In this document: positions 11,737 to 21,001 of the stretch, one piece after another
Position numbering within the stretch: position 1 is the first letter of the stretch
How the letters are laid out: each line of letters begins with the position of its first letter
NCBI GenBank assembly: GCA_000320545.1
Contig: ADNK01001470.1
Span: 7,501 to 34,233 of the forward strand
DNA length: 26,733 nucleotides
Direction: 5' to 3'
From: Bigelowiella natans CCMP2755
Lineage: Eukaryota; Cercozoa; Chlorarachniophyceae
Made by a program: the position numbers and the translations under genes
The notes under the pieces: generated by a model
Databases searched by the model: none
What the model saw: the letters and a program-made list of their open reading frames with translations, nothing else
Told to the model about the DNA's origin: nothing

Positions 11737-12560
11737 GGCGGAGGAGCAGGAGGAGGGGGAGGGGGGGAGGAGGAGAATGACGATGGTCGCGATTGCATCA
11801 TCAGCGATTCATCAAGAAGCGAGAAACACCTTATTGCATGATTCGAAGTCGCACATGATCAGAATCCCCCCCCCGGTGCAGATCATACAGAAATCATCGC
11901 CCTCCCAAGCGTCGTCCTGGCAACACATAGAAGAAGAAGGAAAAAAGCTCACCAGTTAAGGATCTGGGTATCAAGTCGTAGAAGCGTTGGTGCTACTACT
12001 TACTGGCCCTGCTCTCCTACAGTTAGCATCTTCTCACGACATTTTTCATTACGATGACTTTTTTGCTACATACAGGCGAGCCAACCTTCTCCATTAATAT
12101 CATTATTATGGTAGTAGTAGTAGTAGTAGTAGTAGTAGTAAGAATATTAGTATTGTCACACTACTAGTCCAACCCCAGCTGCGCCCTGCTGTGGATCTAT
12201 CCCTTGATCTTCTTCAGGAGGCTCACAAGGGGCGAGCAGTTCCTGCACTTCCTCGACGTTGAAGTCACACTTGGCCAGTATATGCAAAGCCCTCTCCTCG
12301 CACAATTGCTCTTTCCGGTCGTGGAACAGACCCCGCACGAAGTCGAGGTATTTTTCAACTTCCTCTGCGCCCAGACGGGACGGCGTCCATATTGGCGCGG
12401 TGGTTGGGCCCTTGGCGGGCACCTTTTCTGACCCTGTCGTCGCAGTCTCCTCTCCCTTGCTGGCAGAAGCTGCTGTGCTCGTGGGGAAGTCTGGCACGAA
12501 GACTTGGAACTGTTTCCCCACCCGTGGTTGGCTTCGGACTTTCTTCCCGCTGCGCTTCAT
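10001..12560 (-). CDS. ELM2-PHD-ARID chromatin-associated protein
   Basis: A nuclear chromatin reader or corepressor component. Exons in transcript order: 12560 (or acceptor-bounded 12584)-about 12165, 11916-11830, 11659-11570, 11437-11349, 11188-10876, 10735-10666, 10526-10423, 10219-10001. All phases agree. Exon 1 has the ELM2 signature: RVGKQFQVFVPDFP, then PIWTPSRL, then EERALHILAKCDFNVEEV. Exons 2-3 form a PHD finger of the NSD type: FCMICTGGGILIMCDFESC, then VYHPACIGL and GTWMCPRHSC. Exons 4-5 supply a second Cys/His cluster (YQCFQCPTSYCRSH, then FLCFDC) like the C5HCH module that follows PHD in NSD proteins. Exons 5-7 form an ARID DNA-binding domain: AFLKRIANLIKRQGK, PIDLYKLYKE, GGINNV, RWRRIISNLGIP, LYTYE. 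The last exon is basic (GNRKRGRSS), a likely nuclear signal. About 455 residues from Met 12560. A 5' exon may exist, since an acceptor lies at 12585-12586; the exact donor after ELM2 is also open. Confidence 0.82.
10536..10606 (-). repeat. TTC/TTA-rich tract in the ARID intron
   Basis: On the minus strand this is a TCTTC/TTATTC tract between ARID exons 10735-10666 and 10526-10423. It ends close to the TTTTTTAG acceptor and so acts as a long polypyrimidine tract. Poly-Lys, poly-Phe and poly-Ser frames here are artefacts. Confidence 0.85.
11197..11231. repeat. (TA)n microsatellite beside the ARID exon acceptor
   Basis: About 17 TA units sit in the intron immediately upstream (minus strand) of the 11188 acceptor, separated from it by only about 6 nt. 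Confidence 0.92.
11702..11736. repeat. (GAT)n microsatellite between the two PHD exons
   Basis: About 11 GAT units lie within the intron that separates the two halves of the PHD finger. The poly-His frame on the minus strand is an artefact. Confidence 0.92.
12113..12139. repeat. (TAG)n microsatellite in the ELM2-PHD intron
   Basis: Nine TAG units lie within the intron between the ELM2 exon and the first PHD exon. Confidence 0.9.
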
Positions 12561-12978
12561 TGGTGCGGCGCAATCTGTGTCCTCCTGATATCAATTTTCT
12601 TCCGTGGCGCCTCAAGCAGGTCTTTGGGCTGAGCCTCTCTCTGTCCCCTCCTTCCGCTCCTGGCCGCGCTCTATGCGAGTAACAGAGCCAGATGCCGCCA
12701 ACGCGGGGAGAGGGATCGCTCGAGGAGGTGCATGCACTCCGGGTTGTTGCGAGTTGTTGTTGATCCTGTTGCTTCGGATTCGCTGTTTTAGGAAAAATAT
12801 CATGGTAATACGAGGCATTGAAGCAAGCGAAAGCGGACATGGTTGCATCTGCTGACTTTACATAGATTCTTAGATTTTTTTTGTAGGTAATATATCCGAT
12901 ATACTAGTCCCTGTTGCGGTGAACGTGTTGCCCGATCCGCTGAGCTCGAGATCTGGGAAGGGGGGTCGGGCACGCAGG
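12561..12978. promoter_or_regulatory. Putative bidirectional promoter region
   Basis: The start codons of the ELM2-PHD-ARID gene (minus) and the steroid reductase gene (plus) are only about 420 bp apart and point away from each other, so this interval must hold control sequences for both. A 5' exon of the minus-strand gene may occupy part of it: ATG codons at about 12840 and 12848 open short frames, but no convincing donor was found. I see no defined TATA box. Confidence 0.4.
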
Positions 12979-13829
12979 ATGAACGCGGAGCATTACTCCG
13001 CAATGGCGATGATTCTGAGCGGAATCGCTGTGTTCCTCATGTCAACCGTGCTAAATATGAGAGCCTGGTAAGGATGCCGCAGCCCCCAAGTCATGGTTAC
13101 GTCTGACTGTTGGTCTTCGAGTAGGTACGGGAGGTACAACATTGAAGTCCCCGCCACCTTGTTCAAAATGAATGCGACACTAGCTTGGATTCTACAGGTA
13201 TACACCAAACTCAGTAGGCTCCATGTAGTTGTCTTTGATGCCATCTCTGGCCCCTCATCCGCCGTTGAATTCTGTCTTTTCGTTGGTATCATTAATATTT
13301 CAGGAGAGCCCGGTTTTGGTATGGTGCGTGTACAGCTACGTCCATGCCAATCCTGCATGTCGCGGCTCCCCAGCGAACGTCGTCTTGCTGTTCTTCCTCG
13401 CTGCACATTATTTTAATCGTACCTGCATCTACCCACTGCTGATTCGAGTGAGTTCTCCGTGCTTTATAACTGTGTTGTATTGGAAAGGATAACAAAAAAT
13501 CTATCGAAGTAATTATGAACAATGACAATAAGCTGCATACCAGGGCGGCAAGAAAACACCCGTTGAAGTAATGCTCCTTGCATTTGGCTTCTGTGTTTGG
13601 AACGGCTACAACCAGACAACGTGAGCGTCAATTATTGTCCCAACCACCCGCAGCAAAAGCATCATTCCCACCATCGTCATCATCGTATAATTATTTCTCA
13701 TGTCTAGGTGGCTGATGCAGTCGCATGTTTATGGTGCTGAATGGGTCAACGACTTCCGATTTGTGGGCGGTTTGATACTTGCAGCTACAGGTTGTTGTCG
13801 TCGTCTTTGTAGTCCACGGAGAGCAGTAT

Positions 13830-13875
<46 letters not shown>

Positions 13876-14318
13876 ATTCAGATCCTTGGAGAGCAACGAC
13901 AGCTTGAGAGGATTTTTGAGATTCTGGAACATCTTTTCCCTCCCCCCTCCAAAGGAATGGCGATAAATGTGCACTCCGATCATATCCTGCGGAATCTAAG
14001 AAAACCAGGAGAGACAGGGTGAAGATTCAAGTTCAGAAATTACCCTCAATGAGCATATTAATAACCATCGGCCTAATTTTTTTAGGTACCGAGTACCTCA
14101 GGGCGGCATGTTTGAATTGGTTTCTGGTGCTAATTTTCTCGGAGAGATTATCGAATGGACAGGTGATGATAACAGCAGCAGCTCGCGAAAGCACTGAGGA
14201 AGAGAGAGCAAATCAATCTTAGCCGTAGTAGTAGTAGTAGCGGCAGTAGTAGTAGTGGTAGTAGCAGTAGTAATGAATTCCTCACATGATATATAATACA
14301 TATATACACATATACATG

Positions 14319-14353
<35 letters not shown>

Positions 14354-14915
14354 TACATCTGATCACCTTGCTATGAGGTGAGATTGCGAATGACACCTCC
14401 ACTACTTCAACAGGCTTCGCCATCGCCCAGTGGTCGCTGGTGGGATTTGCCTTCGCATTCTTTACCGCTTCGTTTATCGGGCCGAGGGGGTCAGTCAGCG
14501 TTCCGGCAATAAAACCACTTACTAGTATTGCTATTATCACCTTTACTATTATTTTTTGTAGTTGTTTTTGTTACTTCTCTGCAACTATGCCACTAGTGAT
14601 CGTGGTGATAGCAGAAAAACGTTGTTTCCTCTCCGATGCAGTATCTAATAAGCCGCTACCGTTTCTTCGTGGTACAACTGGTTTACCAAACCTGCAAGAG
14701 TAGCCCTGTTGAGAATATACAGTTCCCCCATGAGGATTTTGTTCATGCGGGGGTCATGAGTTCTCGAATAAATGTTCGCAGCAGTAGTTTCCCGCATTTC
14801 GGCTTGAGGATCTAATGCAGATTGCTTTCCCCTATAAATTATGTGTTGTTCCAGGTACCACCATCACCAGTATTATCTTCGGAAATTCGATAATTACCCA
14901 AAGCACAGAAGGTAG
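12979..14915 (+). CDS. SRD5A: Steroid 5-alpha-reductase (SRD5A/DET2 family)
   Basis: An NADPH-dependent 3-oxo-5-alpha-steroid 4-dehydrogenase reduces the delta-4 double bond of 3-oxo-steroids in the ER membrane. Nine exons, all in phase: 12979-13067, 13125-13197, 13304-13447, 13544-13620, 13708-13790, 13955-14018, 14086-14162, 14414-14489, 14855-14911 (or reading on to TAG 14913-14915). Family landmarks appear in order: WYGRYNIEVPA, AWILQESPVLV, AAHYFNRTCIYPLLIR, NGYNQ, GMAINVHSDHILRNLRKPGE with TGYRVPQGGMFELVSGAN, FLGEIIEWTGFAIAQWS, and HHHQYYLRKFDNYPKHRR. Several hydrophobic segments fit a polytopic enzyme. The model gives about 247 residues against about 255-260 in the family. The usual last residues (x-I-P-F-x-F) are missing, so there is either a small unseen exon or a real shortening. 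A polyadenylation signal lies at 14958. Confidence 0.93.
13832..13870 (+). repeat. (GA)n microsatellite in a reductase intron
   Basis: A pure GA repeat lies in the intron between exons 13708-13790 and 13955-14018. Confidence 0.92.
14226..14351 (+). repeat. (TAG)n and (TA)n microsatellites in one intron
   Basis: The intron between exons 14086-14162 and 14414-14489 carries an imperfect TAG repeat (14226-14272) followed by a TA repeat (14321-14351). Confidence 0.9.
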
Positions 14916-14957
14916 TAGTCCTATTCATAGTATCAAGCAGACATTGAGACACCCCAC

Positions 14958-14963
14958 AATAAA
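14958..14963 (+). promoter_or_regulatory. Polyadenylation signal AATAAA
   Basis: An AATAAA hexamer lies 43 nt after the in-frame TAG of the steroid reductase gene. This supports the gene ending here rather than continuing into a distant exon. Confidence 0.45.
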
Positions 14964-15791
14964 TTAATGGCGGCGTGGTTTGCGGTGCCGCGGGCGTGCG
15001 TGCTAAGCAAATGGTGTTTCATCATCGTGACATTATTTACACTGCAATCTGTTTGTCGGCCGGATGATATCTCAGGGCAATTATTCCGTTTATTTTGTAA
15101 CCTACGATGTTGCACGGTCCGGTGGGCACGCGAGAAAGCATTTCTTCAATTTAAATGAAAAATTAACAGGTTATTGAGGCGTGAATATGAGACGATGTAA
15201 AGAAATGATTACATTGTTTCAATGATCATCCCAATGTAATTGTGAAATACTGCAGCCACAGCGCTGATGTTGTATCTGTTTGTTTCTGCTATGATGTCAT
15301 TCATGTGAATGTGATAGGCGGCGTTCGCCATACTTGTGCATGCCATGTTGTCATTGCTGATGGTCCATCCAGCTAGCCAGCTGACGTGCTGCGACACGCT
15401 TCACGAGCGATGCATGCTCACGTCGATCACGGTGGCGCTTGCACGTGCTCGCGTGCCGCAGCGCTAGAGTGGTGCGCGCACACCGATTCCACCTGACGTA
15501 CATGCACATGAACTGAGTGCCCGGCGTGCACGACGAGCTCGCGCGTCCAGCAGGCGCTGCGCGCGCGTGCGCGCGCAAGCTCAAATGTGACACAAACGCG
15601 ATGAGCGGATGAACACCAACTGCACGACCGACTAATGCTGCTCCAAATTTCACGCCGAAGACATGGAGTTTTCTCACTGCGACATCAAATTCACCTCGGT
15701 TTTCGGTCAAAACAGCGGCAAAGAGCGCGACATCCGGCCACTTCCCTGCAAACCCCATCACGTTTGGTGTGAGCTAGGGTTCAGGGGATCG
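14964..15791. other. Intergenic region between reductase and hydrolase genes
   Basis: About 0.8 kb separates two genes on the same strand. The distal half becomes GC-rich, with an alternating purine-pyrimidine tract at about 15554-15578, and probably includes the hydrolase promoter. The long minus-strand open frame at 15351-15761 overlaps the hydrolase leader region and shows no family features. Confidence 0.45.
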
Positions 15792-17923
15792 ATGCGGCTA
15801 CCCGCCTTGCTGCTCCTTCTCGCCCGCGTGTGCGCTAGAACCCAAGATCACAGCAAGATCGATGCTGAGGAAGACATCATGAGGCCCGTAGGCGAAAACC
15901 AAGTGCTAATATTTCCACCCCTTGCGTCCAAGCAATCTATGCAAGAGAAGCTGTTGGTGCTCATCCCTGGGGCCAATGTCGCCACGGAGTACTACTCTGC
16001 ACCTGCGCTAGCTATTCAAGACAAGGCGCAGATGAAATTATGGGTCGTTGTGCCGGCTATGCCTGAGGAGAAGTGCATCATTGCTTGTCCTACAAAAGGA
16101 TTCTGCTCCATCTTGCAGAACATCGTTCAAAAGGCCATCAAGCAAGCGATCGATCAAGGGTATGCATTCGACATTTCAGTATCTTTGCTTTCGGTTAGAT
16201 GATTCAGGATAATGAAATTATCATGATCTCTACTGCCATCATGCCAAGCACATCATATGACACCACAATGATGACGATGTGGGTATGATTACCATGTGAT
16301 ATTGATGGCGAACAATAACAATGACTATGATTCTGACGCTGTAATGGTTGGGACGATGATTATGGTACGAACGCAGAGATTAGTATCCTGTGGGTATTTG
16401 ACGAGGGCGGTAATGTAAAGTGACTTTCTCGTGCAGGTATGCAGGAGGAACTGCTGCCCCAGATGTGCTCATGTCGGGGCACAGCCTTGGAGGTACCTGT
16501 GCATCGAGTCTTGTCGAGGCATATGAGAAAACTGCGCAAAAGTACCAAGCTCTCGTCGTCATGGGGTCGTATGTCACGGACCAGGCGGTTGAAGGATTCT
16601 CCACGCCAGTTCTCACACTAGGTGCGGAGCTTGATGGGGGGTTAGGAAGACCAGGTAAAGACATACCAAATATTATCAATAGCATCCATTTCTTAGCACC
16701 ATTGGTCTGCAGGCAACATCCTGACTTCCCTGGAATCTTCAGATAAAGCTGCCCTCGCGGAAGGTGTGATTTGCTTGTCAATTCATGCTTATTTTTGCCG
16801 ATGATCTCTAAAACACAATCGAACGAATGCGGTATACCACTAGGGGAGCTCAACTCCAAGTGGCAGCTGACCAACAAGCCTGTGTCAATTTTGCCAAAGC
16901 TAGACCACTCATCGTTCTGCCCAGGATTTCGCGTTCCTGGTACATTAAAAAAAAAAAAAAAAAAAAGCTTTAAAAAGCTTTAACTAACGTGATTTCCTGC
17001 CTGTTTTGTTGAGGTTTGCTTGCCTTCGTCCCGCAGGTGATGTCTACCCTGCAGACACTGACAACGCAACAGCGATGACTCTAATCTCGCACCACGTAGC
17101 ATCATTCTTGCATCTTCACACACCCCAGCCGAAAGAAATTGTGGACGACTCGGTTAGTGTGCTGGAGGGTGGAATGAGGTGGACAAGGGAAGAGCTGCTG
17201 AGGCCTTACACCGAGGCATTAGCTCTCGAGCTGAGTCGGGACGGTAAGACAGCTCCGTGGTGTGCGGTCGCCCAGGATTACATTGCAGGGCTCAAGCACA
17301 GGAACGACAGCGCCAGATTGCACATCGCGCACAACACCTACACAATCACAGATTCCAACTTCGAGCACTCGCGTGTCAAGTACTTGACACGTTCCGATGA
17401 GCTATATCTCAACATATCCGCGCACGATGCTCCGTATGGGACTGGGCCAACAGGCATTGCCACGAGCTGTCTAAGACCTTCGTTGGAGGTCGGCTGCAAG
17501 TTGGCTTCTGCGGATCGCATCGCCGAACAGCTTAGAGTCCCTAGTTCCAGCTACACAAACACGTCCACCTGCATGGACATCAACAACCTGGCGCTGAAGA
17601 CTGCATTCGATCTCCTCAATAGGACTGAAGCCGGCCGTTCAGCCATTGCACGTTATCACAAGAGAGGGAGAGGCGTATGCTTAGAGAAGGATCACTCCCC
17701 ATTGGGAAACATAGGGCCACTATTCGTGAAGGGGCGCTTAAGCATCAAAGACAACGGCACTTGTTTGGTTGTTTCATCCATGTCACTAGGACCGACCCCT
17801 CTGAAATCCCTTCTCTTTCCTGGGGTGCAGTATTGCAAGCTGCTTTCTCCTGCCAGAATCATGGACTACATCATGATTGACTCGCTCAAGAGTAAATCTG
17901 GATGCCTCAACGTCGGCCCATGA
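15792..17923 (+). CDS. Secreted alpha/beta-hydrolase with unknown C-terminal region
   Basis: Five exons, all in phase (15792-16159, 16437-16654, 16713-16763, 16844-16939, 17037-17923), encode about 539 residues. The N-terminus (MRLPALLLLLARVCA) is a signal peptide. The hydrolase core shows an oxyanion-region strand (LLVLIPGANVATEYY), the nucleophile elbow GHSLGG with catalytic Ser, a strand with a candidate acid (LTLGAELDG) and a candidate His in KLDHSSFCPG. The order resembles chlorophyllase-like and dienelactone-like hydrolases, but the substrate is unknown. After about residue 270 comes a long region that I do not recognise, encoded by the last exon. It has several Asn-X-Ser/Thr sites (NDSA, NISA, NTST, NRTE, NGTC) and scattered Cys, as expected for a secreted glycoprotein. 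Introns are about 60-280 nt; the fourth starts with a poly-A run. Confidence 0.82.
16947..16965 (+). repeat. Poly-A run in a hydrolase intron
   Basis: A homopolymer A tract begins a few bases after the donor at 16940 and is followed by two AGCTTTAA-like copies. It lies in the short intron before the last exon. Confidence 0.9.
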
Positions 17924-18142
17924 CAAAAGTTGGCAAATGTAGGCTTTCGGTGATCTCGTACCAGTCGGCTGATGATGAGTAGCTAAAAATATTCCCTTCC
18001 GTCGCGCAAGCCTGCAATGTATAGTACACATTTACGCACCATACCTCTTCAGATGCCCCTTTGCTAGCTTGGTCAAGCACAATGCTGCCTGGATGTCACA
18101 TGCATGATTGCAATGTGAGCACCATGTTGTGGCATACATGAA

Positions 18143-18189
<47 letters not shown>

Positions 18190-18698
18190 GGATCCTATAA
18201 TCCAGATGCGCCGTGCGTTCCCATACATGGGTATATTTAATGACATTTGTTTACGTGTAAGATGAGATAGCCAACCAATAAGGAACGCTACCAGCATCTT
18301 TTTCATGCATATAGCGAGTTCCTGAATACGCAAGCATTTATTGACTCCACAAACATGCATATTGTACGGCATACGATACGCGCCGGCAAAAGCTGGTGTC
18401 GTATCTCCTCGCATCAGGCGCCGCAGCGATACGGACAATTTTCGCCGGATTAATTAACGAGATAAGCTCATATTACACTTTGCAAAGGCGTCCAACGCCG
18501 ATACAGACATCGTATACGCTACTACTATTAGCTGTACAACAACATACAATATGGCGTGTTCACTGCGTCGCCGCTTATTTTTACTCACGTAACGCAGAGC
18601 ACACATACAGTGTCTCTATAGTCAGGTAATGCCACATCGATCAGTGATGACATGCTATTTAATATTAGACAATTATCGCTACATCTATACGCATTGGC
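17924..18698. other. Convergent 3' intergenic region with (TA)n repeat
   Basis: The hydrolase gene (plus) and the CobW gene (minus) converge here. A TA repeat of about 20 units occupies 18145-18185. Short open frames on both strands at 18073-18629 have no recognisable features and I do not annotate them. Confidence 0.5.
18145..18185. repeat. (TA)n microsatellite, intergenic
   Basis: About 20 TA units between two convergent genes. It is one of the few microsatellites in this window that is outside an intron. Confidence 0.93.
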
Positions 18699-18985
18699 TC
18701 ACATTAAAGTGCACATCGAAAAACTGTCCTCTACCGGCTTCCTAAAGTTGAAGTAGTGTATTGCTTTGCCATTGAAGAATGGATCCTCAAATTTCTTCCA
18801 GGTCTCAGAGTCGCGGAACTCTTCATCCGTGAGACAAGCTCCTTTAAGCTGTGCAATCATTAGCTTTGGATCTAGATCAACACCGATGAGGACAAATTCT
18901 GAGCATCTATCACCGTACGTGGCGTCCCATCTGACGGGGGGGATAGAGTATGATTAGGGGCAAAATCATAACAGCTGAGGAAGTT

Positions 18986-19022
<37 letters not shown>

Positions 19023-21001
19023 TAGCAGTAGTATACATATTTTCTTTCAAGGTTACCTTCCCTGCTTCTTAATTCTCTCGACAATCAATTTCTCGACATC
19101 GCCCAAATGCTGTTCGCCGATTGCATGTAGGAACGGATCGAGGCTAGGCTGGAGCGAGACCTGTTTCCCCACACTGTGAAACTCCATAGGAATATCCTTT
19201 GCATTGGCCAGCCATATTTGGCCCTTGCTCCGAAGCACGCCTCGGAATAGCCGTGTATTTTTCTGCTCGCCTTTTGAGTTTCGAGACGTATTCTTCCCGA
19301 ATTCATCTGAATTCACCTCCCCAAACTGCTCGACGATGCTCAGCAGCCTGCCTGGATGGAAGGGCCTTTGGCTGCGGAAAACGAAGGATGATACCCCGTA
19401 TTCATCTGACTCCGGTATATGTGCTGGCTTCTTCAGCTCTTGGATCCATCCCGCAGAGGTTTTTGCCTGTATTGATTGAAATAATAAGCCGTTAATGGTG
19501 GTCGAAGAAGCCCGCCCATGGTGATTGACTAAGTAGCAATGGCAGATTGCAGCAACTGCATTGATGGTAAGCGACATACAGATAAATATCGAGAGGCTGA
19601 ACCGATATTCTCTGTGCAGCTGTCTCGATTCTAATATCTGATATCAAGGAACACATCGCCTGGTGTGATTCCAGTGTGCAATAACCACTAGCACTCCTCT
19701 CCCTCCTCCTCCTCCTCCTCCTCCTCTTCCTATCACTATTGTAGTATGATTCATCCCACCTGCTCCATGTCAAACAACTTGGTGTCCAGGATTCGATCGA
19801 GTGCAATGCCAGATTTAGTCGTTTGGTATACCTGTGCGCGAGGATCGACCATCTCAAAAAACTTGGTCTGCTGTGTGATCCACATGTGGAACGGGGGGGG
19901 GGGGGGGCTCCGATTCGATGCCCCTGTTCTCATGCACACGGACGTTTACAGCTTACCTTCGCCTTTGGATTCAGCTTCTTAACGAGCCGCTCCACCACCT
20001 GCATCTTCTCCGAGTCTACTCCTCCGAGAAGATCGGCCTTGTTGAGCAGGACGACATCAGCGAATTCAATTTGGTCAGCCATTAGGTTGCATATGGTGCG
20101 ATCGTCCTCCTCTGAATTGCCTCCCATTTTACTCTCAGTCAAGGCCACCATCGACTGGAGTGCTGAAAAGATGGTGCTGCTGTCCACCACGGTTACCATT
20201 GTGTCGAGTCGCGCGTAATGCGAAAGCGATTTGAATTCATCGGAGGCTGTTCCTCCTCTCCCCCCCCCCTCCTTCTCTTCATCGAGCCGTGCAGGTTGAC
20301 TGGAAATCTGAGTCTTGACCCCGGGTTGAGACACATGTATCTCAGTCATCTCATCGACATTCAACACGAAGGTCTGAGCGACGGGAAGGGGCTCAGAAAT
20401 GCCCGTGCTCTCAATCACGAGGTAATCGTACCTGAGATGATGATGATAATGATTATGATGACGAGGGTGATAGAGATAGTGATGATTATTATTATTATCC
20501 GATTTTAATTACAACGAGGAAATTTACGCGCTAGTTCGTGCAAAACCTACGTGTTTCGTGCAAATATATAGATGTCTGTGTTTGAGTGTATAAGTACATA
20601 TCCTGCAAAGAGATGCAAAGAGATCAACACGCGACAACGCACTTTTGCTCCAGACTGAGTTCCTTCACCCTTTTGAGGAGATCTCCCCTTAGAGTGCAGC
20701 AGATGCACCCATTCTGCATCTCGACCATTTTTTCTTCCTCTCGGATGAGCTTTGTCCCTGCGACCTCCTTGGCGTCGATGTTGAGAGGCGCCATGTCGTT
20801 TACAATCAGAGCAACCTTCATGTTCTGCTTGTTGTTGAGAATGTTTTTGAGAAGGGTAGTCTTTCCTGCCCCGAGAAACCCAGAGAGGACCGTCACAGGA
20901 AGGAGCTGCCTCTTTGCCATTTCAGCATTGCTGCTTCTAGGGGCTCCTTCCGTGGCAGGAGCCCCACCGCCTGATTCGTCCCGTTCCCGAATCATGCTCA
21001 T
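18699..21001 (-). CDS. cobW: CobW/COG0523-family metallochaperone GTPase
   Basis: A G3E P-loop GTPase of the COG0523 family; characterised members deliver zinc or other metals to target enzymes. Five exons with matching phases: 21001-20643, 20431-19957, 19867-19760, 19466-19057, 18930-18699; about 527 residues. Exon 1 has Walker A (VTVLSGFLGAGKTTLL) and the metal-binding CxCC motif (NGCICCTLRGDLL). Exon 2 has the switch region (YLVIESTGISEP), VTVVDSS and the guanine-specificity motif (LLNKADLL). Exons 4-5 form the CobW C-terminal domain: RPFHPGRL, GVLRSKGQIWLA, then YGDRCSEFVLIGVDLDP and ETWKKFEDPF. That C-terminal pattern is closer to bacterial-type COG0523 than to the shorter animal ZNG1/CBWD proteins (about 395 residues). 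Two Gly/Glu/Ser-rich inserts (after HVSQPG and after SSFVFRSQRPF) explain the extra length. Met 21001 was chosen because an in-frame stop lies a few codons upstream. Confidence 0.9.
18988..19034. repeat. (GTA)n microsatellite in a CobW intron
   Basis: An imperfect GTA/GTG repeat, read as TAC on the gene strand, lies just downstream of the donor that ends exon 4. Confidence 0.88.
19686..19730. repeat. (CTC)n microsatellite in a CobW intron
   Basis: A CTC/CTT repeat, purine-rich on the gene strand, lies in the intron between exons 19867-19760 and 19466-19057. Confidence 0.88.

Noticed and set aside
11481-11801. Poly-Pro/poly-His protein on the minus strand
   Set aside because: It is a read-through of GAG and GAT repeats in the intron between the two PHD exons, in a frame different from the zinc-finger frame.
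15351-15761. Minus-strand open frame of 136 residues
   Set aside because: It has no domain, biased composition from the GC-rich tract, and lies over the probable promoter and leader of the hydrolase gene.
18396-18629. Plus-strand open frame of 77 residues between convergent genes
   Set aside because: There are no recognisable motifs and no splice context, and its length is compatible with chance in this composition.
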